Below, piece after piece: positions 45,967-51,960 of a stretch of DNA of 64,000 bases. The notes below the pieces were generated by a model, which saw only the letters and a program-made list of their open reading frames with translations, was not told the origin of the DNA and did no database searches. Source of the DNA: Sphingobium sp. AP50 (lineage in GTDB: Bacteria > Pseudomonadota > Alphaproteobacteria > Sphingomonadales > Sphingomonadaceae); the NCBI RefSeq assembly GCF_900109095.1, contig NZ_FNYZ01000001.1, positions 682,001 through 746,000 on the forward strand. Reading direction: 5' to 3'. Positions within the stretch are counted from its first letter, which is position 1; the number at the start of each line of letters is the position of its first letter. A program made the position numbers and the translations under genes.

Positions 45967-46818
45967 CTACTCCTTCCCCTTGAGTGCCGCCGCCAGTGAT
46001 ACGGTCGCGCTGCCGCGCCGGGCCGGTCCCGCCTGGCTGGGATCGGGTTTCCAGCCGGACAGGTAAATGATCGCCATCTGCTCTGCCGTGCGGCCGTCCG
46101 GGTCGGCGGCGGCGGCGAAATGGGTGGCGGCGCGCATCAGTACGTCACGGGTCAGTGCGGGGGGCTGGGTCGCCAGTATATTGCCCGCGCCCATGCCGCG
46201 CAGGTCGTGCATCAGGCGGACGATGTCGCCATAACGCACGTTCAGCACATCGCCGTCGGCGACCGGCATGGTGAAGCCGGCGCGGCTGAGCAGATCGCCG
46301 GCGGAGCGCACATCGACTTGCGGATGGACATGCTGGCCGGGCCGATCGCCTTCGGCCGCGAGCAAGGCGGATTTCAGGCGGGGGACGCTGCCCGCGCCGG
46401 TGAAGGCGGCGAGCATCAAGCCGTCGGGCCGCAGCACCCGGCGCATCAGGATCAGCGCGCCGGGCAGATCATTGACGCTGTCGAGCGTGCCGCAGGCGAT
46501 GACCAGATCGAAACTGTCATCGGCAAAGGGTAGGGCGTCCTCGTCCGCCTGCACCCCGCCTGTGGCCTGTGCGGCGAGGAAGCCGGGGTCGGCGCAGGCG
46601 ACGCGCTTGCCCATCGCCTCCAGCGCGGCGCGGGCGCTGCCATCGGGACAGCCGATCAGCAACACTTCGGGCAGGTCGCGCTGCACGTCCGTCAGGCGAT
46701 CGAGCAGTTCGTCCAGCATCGCGCGGTGGAGAAAGTCATGATCGGCGAAACGGGGCAGCATGCGGTCGCGGTGGCGGGCGCGGCGGGCGCGGTCGAAAAT
46801 GTCGGGACGGGATTCCAT
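45967..46818 (-). CDS. Class I SAM-dependent methyltransferase (BioC/NDUFAF5-like)
   Basis: 283 residues from the start at 46818. IFDRARRARHRDRM near the N-terminus is typical of the mitochondrial NDUFAF5-like family, followed by EVLLIGCPDGSA (motif I, Gly-poor version), DEDALPFADDSFDLVIACGTLDSVNDLPGAL (motifs II-III, in two parts) and RVLRPDGLMLAAFTG. NDUFAF5 hydroxylates an arginine of complex I; bacterial members are uncharacterised or act in biotin synthesis. Divergent from comF. Confidence 0.85.
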   Translation of the reverse strand: MESRPDIFDRARRARHRDRMLPRFADHDFLHRAMLDELLDRLTDVQRDLPEVLLIGCPDGSARAALEAMGKRVACADPGFLAAQATGGVQADEDALPFADDSFDLVIACGTLDSVNDLPGALILMRRVLRPDGLMLAAFTGAGSVPRLKSALLAAEGDRPGQHVHPQVDVRSAGDLLSRAGFTMPVADGDVLNVRYGDIVRLMHDLRGMGAGNILATQPPALTRDVLMRAATHFAAAADPDGRTAEQMAIIYLSGWKPDPSQAGPARRGSATVSLAAALKGKE

Positions 46819-46859
46819 GGCGGGCCTTGTGCATCGGGCGCGAAGTGCGGACAAGGCAG

Positions 46860-47597
46860 ATGATGGCTGTCCTCCCGCTTCTCAAGGGTGCGCTGCGCCC
46901 GATGGTCGATTATGCGCTGCCGCCGCGCTGTCCGGGATGCGGGATGATCGTGGCGGAGGATTTCGCTTTCTGCCTGTCCTGCTGGGGTGGGATGAACTTT
47001 CTGGGCGAGCCCTGCTGCGCGCGGTGCGGCCTGCCTTTCCCGCATGACATGGGGGAGGGGGCGGAGTGCGGCGCGTGCATGGCCGATCCGCCGGCCTGGG
47101 ATGGGGCGCGGGCGGTGCTGGCCTATGGCGATGTCGCGCGAACGGTGGCGCTCCGGCTGAAATATGGCCGACGGATAGGCATGGCGCGGCTGATCGCGCG
47201 GCAGATGCTGCGCCATGTGGGGCGCGAGGAGGCGGTGATCGTGCCGGTGCCGCTGCATCGCTGGCGCCTGTGGCAGCGGGGCTTCAACCAGTCGGCGCTG
47301 ATCGCCGATCATCTGGGGCGGATGACCGGATGGCGGGTGGACAAGCGGGCGTTGCAACGGGTGAAGCGCACCGCGCCGTTGCGAGGGATGAACCCGGCTC
47401 AGCGCGCGCGCACGGTGCGAGGCGCCTTTGCGCTGGGGCCGGGGCATGGGTTGCGCGGGCGGCGGGTGCTGCTGATCGACGATATCCATACCAGCGGGGC
47501 GACGGCGGCGGCTTGCGCGAAGTTGCTGAAGCGGGGCGGGGTGGCACAGGTGCATCTGTTGTGCTGGGCGCGGGTGCTTCCCGATGCTGTCGATTGA
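46860..47597 (+). CDS. ComF family phosphoribosyltransferase-like protein
   Basis: 245 residues (MMAVLP; 46863 is an equal alternative start). N-terminal zinc-finger with CPGC, CLSC, CARC and CGAC pairs at about 20-75, then the PRT core with VPVPLHRWRLWQRGFNQSALIA and the PRPP-binding loop VLLIDDIHTSGATAAAC. ComF helps natural transformation in some bacteria; the biochemical role is unsettled. Followed after 42 bases by grxC. Confidence 0.93.
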   Translation: MMAVLPLLKGALRPMVDYALPPRCPGCGMIVAEDFAFCLSCWGGMNFLGEPCCARCGLPFPHDMGEGAECGACMADPPAWDGARAVLAYGDVARTVALRLKYGRRIGMARLIARQMLRHVGREEAVIVPVPLHRWRLWQRGFNQSALIADHLGRMTGWRVDKRALQRVKRTAPLRGMNPAQRARTVRGAFALGPGHGLRGRRVLLIDDIHTSGATAAACAKLLKRGGVAQVHLLCWARVLPDAVD

Positions 47598-47639
47598 CAA
47601 AGTGCGACTTTGCCCCAATTTCGGGGGAAAGGAGTTATC

Positions 47640-47897
47640 ATGGCGAAGGTCGAAATCTATACCAAGGACTGGTGCGGTTATTGCGCGCGGGCGAAGGCGC
47701 TGCTGGAGAGCAAGGGCGTGGCGTTCGAGGAATATGATATCACGCTGGGCGGGCCGAAGCGCGAGGAAATGCTGGAGCGGGCGCCGGGCCGGACGAGCGT
47801 GCCGCAAATCTTCATCGACGGCAGCCATGTTGGCGGCAGCGACGATCTGTCCGCGCTGAACCGCGAGGGCAAGCTGGACGCCTTGCTGGGGCTATGA
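47640..47897 (+). CDS. grxC: Glutaredoxin 3
   Basis: 85 residues from ATG 47640 (AAAGGAG upstream). Active site CGYC at Cys12-Cys15, TSVPQIFIDGSHVGGSDDL near residues 55-73 for glutathione binding. A dithiol glutaredoxin of the cytoplasm. Overlaps the next gene by 4 bases (ATGA). Confidence 0.95.
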   Translation: MAKVEIYTKDWCGYCARAKALLESKGVAFEEYDITLGGPKREEMLERAPGRTSVPQIFIDGSHVGGSDDLSALNREGKLDALLGL

Positions 47898-48736
47898 GCG
47901 ACATCATGCGCGCCGCCCTGTTCCAGATGACCAGCGGGGTCGATCCCGCCGCCAACGCCGCCGCCATCGTGGAGATGGTGAAGCGGGCGAAGGGCGAGGG
48001 CGCGGATATGCTGTTCACGCCCGAAATGGCGGGATGCCTGGACCGCGACCGGGCGCGGGCGGCGGCGACGCTGCGCAACGAGGCGGAAGATGTGGTGCTG
48101 GCTGCCGTGCGGGACGCGGCGGCGCGTGAAGGGTTGTGGGTGCATATCGGATCGCTGCCGCTGAAGGGCGAGCGGGCCGACGGGCGCTGGGCCAATCGTA
48201 GTTTCCTGATCGACGACACGGGCGCGATCCGGGCGCGGTACGACAAGATACATCTGTTCGACGTGGATCTGGCCACCGGAGAAAGCTGGCGCGAATCCTC
48301 CGTCTATGGGCCGGGGGAACAGGTGGTCGCGGCCGACACGCCATGGGGGCGGATGGGCTTTTCCATCTGTTACGACATGCGCTTCCCGGACCTGTACCGC
48401 GCGCTGACCAATGCGGGAGCGACGATATTGCTGGCGCCGGCCGCCTTCACCGTGCCGACGGGGCAGGCGCACTGGCATGTGCTGCTGCGCGCCCGCGCGA
48501 TCGAGGCGGGATGCTATGTCATCGCGACGGCGCAGGTGGGGAGCCATGAGGATGGCCGGGTCACCTATGGCCATAGCGTGGTGATCGATCCCTGGGGCGA
48601 GGTGCTGCTGGATATGGGCGAGACGGCGGGCATGGCCCTTGCGGACATCGACCTGTCGCGGATAGGGGATGTGCGCGGGCGCGTGCCCGCCATCGCCAAC
48701 CGCCGTGTGATACCGAAGGACGTGACTGTTTCGTGA
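47894..48736 (+). CDS. Carbon-nitrogen hydrolase (Nit1/Nit2-like amidase)
   Basis: 280 residues. Catalytic triad Glu44 (LFTPEMAGC), Lys118 (RYDKIHLFD) and Cys159 (GFSICYDMRFPDLYR). The GRHxxYGxS-like VTYGHSVVIDPWGEVL follows. Closest to the Nit family that hydrolyses deaminated glutathione or omega-amides, which fits its coupling to grxC and DUF1178. ATGA and GTGA overlaps on both sides show tight coupling. Confidence 0.9.
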   Translation: MSDIMRAALFQMTSGVDPAANAAAIVEMVKRAKGEGADMLFTPEMAGCLDRDRARAAATLRNEAEDVVLAAVRDAAAREGLWVHIGSLPLKGERADGRWANRSFLIDDTGAIRARYDKIHLFDVDLATGESWRESSVYGPGEQVVAADTPWGRMGFSICYDMRFPDLYRALTNAGATILLAPAAFTVPTGQAHWHVLLRARAIEAGCYVIATAQVGSHEDGRVTYGHSVVIDPWGEVLLDMGETAGMALADIDLSRIGDVRGRVPAIANRRVIPKDVTVS

Positions 48737-49218
48737 TCGTGTTCGACCTGAAATGCGGGAGCAAGGGCCATGTGTTCGAGGCATGGTTCGGGTCCAGCGC
48801 GGATTATGAGCAGCAGAAGGCGCGCGGCCTGCTGACCTGTCCGATGTGTGGGGACGCCGATGTGGGCAAGGCGGTGATGGCGCCGGCGGTGGGGGCGAAG
48901 GGCAATAGTCGCCCCGATCCGGCGCCCGCTGCTGCCGCTCCCGAGAAAGCCGCGCCGGTGGCGATGAGCGGCGCCGATCAGGCGAAGATGCAGGCCTTTG
49001 TCGAGGCGCTGGCACAGGCGCAGAGCAAGGTGCTGGAGGAATCGACCTGGGTCGGGCGCGACTTCGCCAATCAGGCGCGGGCCATGCATTATGGGGAACA
49101 GGATCGCAGCAGCATCCATGGCGATGTCGCGCCGGACGAGGCGCGGGCGCTGATCGCCGAAGGGGTGGAGGTGGCGCCGCTGCCTTTCCCCGTCATTCCC
49201 CCGCACGCGAAGAATTGA
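48733..49218 (+). CDS. DUF1178 family protein
   Basis: 161 residues with a GTG start at 48733 overlapping the nitrilase stop. MIVFDLKCGSKGHVFEAWFGSS followed by LLTCPMCGD (zinc-like pair with the first Cys) and the C-terminal WVGRDFANQARAMHYGE..SIHGDVAPDEARALIAEGVEVAPLPFP in parts are diagnostic of DUF1178. Function unknown; the position after comF-grxC-nitrilase is conserved in many alphaproteobacteria, to my knowledge. Confidence 0.93.
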   Translation: MIVFDLKCGSKGHVFEAWFGSSADYEQQKARGLLTCPMCGDADVGKAVMAPAVGAKGNSRPDPAPAAAAPEKAAPVAMSGADQAKMQAFVEALAQAQSKVLEESTWVGRDFANQARAMHYGEQDRSSIHGDVAPDEARALIAEGVEVAPLPFPVIPPHAKN

Positions 49219-49234
49219 CCCGAACGGGGACGGG

Positions 49235-49501
49235 CTACAGGCTCGTCGCGACCGTGCCTATGGCGATCGGGGTATCGTCACAAAGGTCGCCCTCCAACCG
49301 GAATTCTTCCGCGATCAGTTGATCCTCCCGGCTGAGCAGGCCGTCCTTGCGTGACGCACGCTGCAAGGCATATTGCCCTTCCTTCGCCCATGCGTTCGCT
49401 GCCCTCGTCGCAATGGCGCGGCTATTTGCAAGCGGTGCATCCGCAGCGATGGCGCGTTGCCGCCGTTCCTCATTTTGACAGAATTCGAATGTCGGTTGCA
49501 T
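49235..49501 (-). CDS. Small unrecognised protein, last of a small-gene unit
   Basis: 88 residues from the start at 49501 (MQPTFEF). A soluble, mostly helical protein with repeated Ala/Arg pairs (ERRQRAIAADAPLANSRAIA, WAKEGQYALQRASRKDGLL). No signal peptide or membrane segment. I do not recognise it. It is on the same strand as three other very short genes up to 50214. Confidence 0.5.
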   Translation of the reverse strand: MQPTFEFCQNEERRQRAIAADAPLANSRAIATRAANAWAKEGQYALQRASRKDGLLSREDQLIAEEFRLEGDLCDDTPIAIGTVATSL

Positions 49502-49584
49502 GGCGATGTCCTTTGATCGTTGGCACGCCCTGCCGCCCGGCCAGTTCAACCGGCGGCCTGGGCAGGAGGGCGCCATGCGCGGGT

Positions 49585-49713
49585 TCAGCTTTTGAGCGTG
49601 ACCAGATTGACTGCACCGGCCTTTTGGCTGGGATTGGAGGCATTTTCCTTTTTCGGCTTCTCTGCCTTGGGCTTCCTGATCTCGCGGTTCGACTTTTTCT
49701 GACTTTTGGCCAT
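49585..49713 (-). CDS. 42-residue basic peptide, small conserved-looking protein
   Basis: Reads MAKSQKKSNREIRKPKAEKP then KKENASNPSQKAGAVNLVTLKS. Extremely Lys/Arg-rich and without hydrophobic segments. TGAAGGAAG lies a few bases upstream of the ATG, a good ribosome-binding site. Similar short basic proteins occur, as far as I recall, throughout sphingomonads without assigned function. Probably nucleic-acid- or ribosome-associated from charge alone. Confidence 0.65.
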   Translation of the reverse strand: MAKSQKKSNREIRKPKAEKPKKENASNPSQKAGAVNLVTLKS

Positions 49714-49724
49714 GATATCTTCCT

Positions 49725-50030
49725 TCAGGCTGACGTGGTTGTGAGGCGGTGGGCAGCGATCGCCTGCTCTACCAATGCGAAGCCCGCATTGCTGGCGGTC
49801 GCGATGTCGAGCGGTCGCCCGCCAAGGGCGTCGCTGGGATTGTTGAGGAAGGCGAGCGCGGCATCGCGTCCGATCGCATTCCAGGCGAGAAGCGTGATGC
49901 GGCCCTGTCGCACCGCCTCCTCATTCGGCATTTTCGGCATGCGATATTTTGCCGCGCCATATTTGGGCTTGGCGCTGGCGGCCTGCTGGCCTGGTTCGAC
50001 GGTGCGGTCTTTGTCGATGATCGCCTCCAT
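49725..50030 (-). CDS. MbcA/ParS-type (DUF2384) antitoxin-like domain protein without toxin
   Basis: 101 residues. The C-terminal part (about 58-95) reads ALAFLNNPSDALGGRPLDIATASNAGFALVEQAI, matching the toxin-binding domain of Xre/MbcA/ParS antitoxins (pattern 'N-P-x-x-x-L-x-G-x-x-P-x-D ... V'). The N-terminal 55 residues lack the usual Xre helix-turn-helix and are Lys/Pro-rich. No RES-domain toxin gene is next to it; its neighbours are other tiny unknown genes. It could be a solitary antitoxin or an adapted regulator. Confidence 0.65.
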   Translation of the reverse strand: MEAIIDKDRTVEPGQQAASAKPKYGAAKYRMPKMPNEEAVRQGRITLLAWNAIGRDAALAFLNNPSDALGGRPLDIATASNAGFALVEQAIAAHRLTTTSA

Positions 50031-50037
50031 TATATAT

Positions 50038-50214
50038 TCAGGCGACGGGAAGGGGCATCAGTGCGGTCGCACCCATGGCGGCCCGCAATATGCCAATCTG
50101 CCGCGCATAGTGGGCAACGTCACGTCGATGCGACATGGTCGCGTCCCGGCAAAGCGAAGCCGCCGCCCCCATCAAGGCAGTCTGATGGCGAAAAAGAAGA
50201 TAGTTGAGGTCCAT
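50038..50214 (-). CDS. 58-residue helical protein of a small sphingomonad-type family
   Basis: Starts MDLNYLLFRHQTALMGAAAS at 50214; the DLNYLL-x-RHQ-x-x-LM opening is a pattern I recall from many short alphaproteobacterial proteins of unknown function. The rest (MSHRRDVAHYARQIGILRAA) is amphipathic helix. Eight bases separate it from the MbcA/ParS-like gene. Confidence 0.55.
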   Translation of the reverse strand: MDLNYLLFRHQTALMGAAASLCRDATMSHRRDVAHYARQIGILRAAMGATALMPLPVA

Positions 50215-50552
50215 GAACAGGCTCCTGCATCGTAAGCGGGAGCACATGTCTCTCAGTCGCTGGTGCCTACGGCTTTGGATCAGCGATAGTCTCTATATAG
50301 GGTATCGCCCGTCGATCCGAAATAGCGTGAAAAATATAAATGTGGCCGGCGCGATGGCTGTAAATAATGACCTTCCCTGCATTGTAGGATCGTGCGCGAT
50401 ATCTTATAATTATATTTTGCAGGAGGCGGAATTTCAATTGCGCTGGCTGTGACGGGTAATGTGCCACGGGGTGCCGCGCCGGTCCGATCTTGGTTGACGG
50501 CCATCGTGGCCGATACTATCGAAAATCGCGAAGATCAGCCGATTTTCGGAGT
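50215..50552. other. AT-rich intergenic region upstream of the small-gene unit and of tRNA-Arg
   Basis: About 340 bases. CTATATAG near 50292-50299 may be a -10 region for the minus-strand small genes, and the AT-rich part 50320-50440 has no supported frame. No repeats recognised. Confidence 0.4.
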
Positions 50553-50629
50553 GCACCCATAGCTCAGCAGGATAGAGCGTTGGATTCCTAATCCAAAGGC
50601 CACTGGTTCGAATCCAGTTGGGTGCACCA
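50553..50629 (+). tRNA. tRNA-Arg (anticodon CCT)
   Basis: GCACCCA TA GCTC... cloverleaf: acceptor GCACCCA/TGGGTGC, D-arm GCTCAGC-AGGATA-GAGC, anticodon stem TTGGA/TCCAA with loop TTCCTAA (anticodon CCT), T-arm ACTGG-TTCGAAT-CCAGT, discriminator A and encoded CCA. 77 bases. It reads the AGG codon, rare in high-GC sphingomonads. tRNA genes like this are frequent integration sites, but no integrase is near. Confidence 0.96.
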
Positions 50630-50756
50630 TCATTTGATTTCTGATCCTCGCATAAGCTCGGGCGGCCGTTCGGCCTTGCGAACCCTGACGGGTTCGTTGT
50701 TGCTCGTTGCGGGGGCTTTTTTTTGATCCTCCAGCTTTTCATCTTATCCGTTCGCA

Positions 50757-50805
50757 AGGCAGCGCGCGCGTTCTCGACAGGCTCGAACCGAACGGAGGTG
50801 GTGCA
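50757..50805. repeat. Intergenic repeat, copy 2 (partial)
   Basis: 49 bases identical except one to 20348-20396. Only the right half of the hairpin element is present here. It lies between tRNA-Arg and the methionine aminopeptidase gene; a T-run at 50717-50724 just before it may end the tRNA transcript. Confidence 0.8.
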
Positions 50806-50827
50806 TGTTTAGGCGCTACACTCTCAA

Positions 50828-51601
50828 TCACATCTGCGCGGGCGGGCTTTCGTCCGGGCGCTGGGTTAGGACGCGGACGCCGTTCGATGTGACCGCGACC
50901 GTATGTTCGAACTGGGCGGAGAGTTTTCCGTCCACCGTCGTCACCGTCCAGCCATCATCCAGCGTCTGCACCATGCGGCGGCCCTGATTGAGCATCGGCT
51001 CGATCGTGAAGACCATGTTTTCGCGCAGGATCAGGCCGGTGCCGGGCTTGCCGAAATGCAGGATCTGCGGCTCTTCATGCATTTCGCGGCCGATGCCATG
51101 GCCACAATAGTCGCGCACGATGGAATAGCCTGCACGCTTGGCATGGCGTTCGATCGCATGGCCGATATCGCCCAGACGGGCGCCGGGGCGGACGGCGTGG
51201 ATGCCCTGCCACATCGCGTCATAGGTGGTCCGCACCAGCCGCCTGGCCGTGGGGGACACGGCGCCGATCATGTAGGTCTTGCTGGAATCGGCGATATAGC
51301 CGTTCTTTTCCAGCGTGATGTCGAAATTGACGATGTCGCCGTCCGCCAGATATTCGTCGTCGGACGGGACGCCATGGCAGACGACCGCGTTGCGCGAGCA
51401 GTTGAGGACGAAGCCATAGCCATATTGGCCCTTGCTGGCGGGGCGGGCGGCGAGATCGTCGACGATGAAGCGTTCGACCAGATCATTGATGACCATGGTG
51501 CTGCGGCCCGCCAGCGGCTGTCCGTCCAGATGGGTGAAGACCGACGCGAGCAGGCGACCGGCCTGCGCCATCAGCTCGATTTCCTCCGGCGACTTGATCA
51601 T
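50828..51601 (-). CDS. map: Methionine aminopeptidase type I, paired with a ParD-like protein
   Basis: 257 residues. Dinuclear metal ligands Asp94, Asp105, His168, Glu201 and Glu232 and the catalytic His76 correspond exactly (shift of 3) to the E. coli enzyme. It removes N-terminal methionine from new proteins. The gene starts inside the stop of the ParD-like gene (ATGA overlap), unlike the usual housekeeping map next to rpsB or secY, so it may be a second, accessory aminopeptidase. The C-terminus is a few residues shorter/longer than E. coli without loss of the fold. Confidence 0.93.
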   Translation of the reverse strand: MIKSPEEIELMAQAGRLLASVFTHLDGQPLAGRSTMVINDLVERFIVDDLAARPASKGQYGYGFVLNCSRNAVVCHGVPSDDEYLADGDIVNFDITLEKNGYIADSSKTYMIGAVSPTARRLVRTTYDAMWQGIHAVRPGARLGDIGHAIERHAKRAGYSIVRDYCGHGIGREMHEEPQILHFGKPGTGLILRENMVFTIEPMLNQGRRMVQTLDDGWTVTTVDGKLSAQFEHTVAVTSNGVRVLTQRPDESPPAQM

Positions 51602-51813
51602 GAGGCAGGCGCCCCGATGTCGGCCGGATCGACCCCGGCTTCGCGCAATTCGCGCAGGACGATCTGCTGGAAGGTCAGTTGCGGGTTGAGCTCGCTCAAC
51701 ATGCCGATCCTGATCCAGAAGGCGGCCTGTGCGTTGATCGACCGGTAGGAGGCCTTGCTGGCCTTGCGCAGCTGTTCGTGCAGTTCGTCCTCGATATTGA
51801 CGATGCCCATCAA
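51598..51813 (-). CDS. ParD-like RHH/antitoxin-like protein
   Basis: 71 residues. MGIVNIEDELHEQLRKASKAS at the start is the strand-helix of a ribbon-helix-helix, with YRSINAQAAFWIRIGMLSELNPQLTF resembling the ParD-like family (PF11903 type). No toxin gene follows; instead map overlaps by 4 bases. A perfect palindrome at 51822-51853 lies just ahead, as expected for an autoregulated RHH protein. Confidence 0.75.
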   Translation of the reverse strand: MMGIVNIEDELHEQLRKASKASYRSINAQAAFWIRIGMLSELNPQLTFQQIVLRELREAGVDPADIGAPAS

Positions 51814-51821
51814 TCTATCCC

Positions 51822-51853
51822 GAATATATGAATCATATATGGTTCATATATTC
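51822..51853. promoter_or_regulatory. Perfect 11-bp inverted repeat, operator of the ParD-like/map unit
   Basis: GAATATATGAA (51822-51832) is the exact complement of TTCATATATTC (51843-51853), with a 10-base spacer that itself contains CATATATG. It begins 9 bases upstream of the ParD-like start codon, covers the expected -10 region, and is strikingly AT-rich for this genome. Confidence 0.7.
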
Positions 51854-51886
51854 ACAACGTGCGTGTTCGGCAATGCCCAACGCACG

Positions 51887-51918
51887 AAGGCCCGGCGCCC
51901 TTGCGGGAACCGGGCCTT
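51887..51918 (-). terminator. GC-rich hairpin downstream of the TonB receptor
   Basis: AAGGCCCGG (51887-51895) pairs with CCGGGCCTT (51910-51918), 14-base loop. It lies between the receptor stop (51961) and the ParD-like promoter. There is no T-run, so termination strength is uncertain. Confidence 0.55.
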
Positions 51919-51960
51919 GCCTTGGCGGTCGGAGTGGTAGCCCACCCCGCCGGAACAGGA

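Noticed and set aside
50553..50629. tRNA-Arg as an integration site of a mobile island
   Set aside because: No integrase gene or duplicated tRNA 3' end was found within the window.
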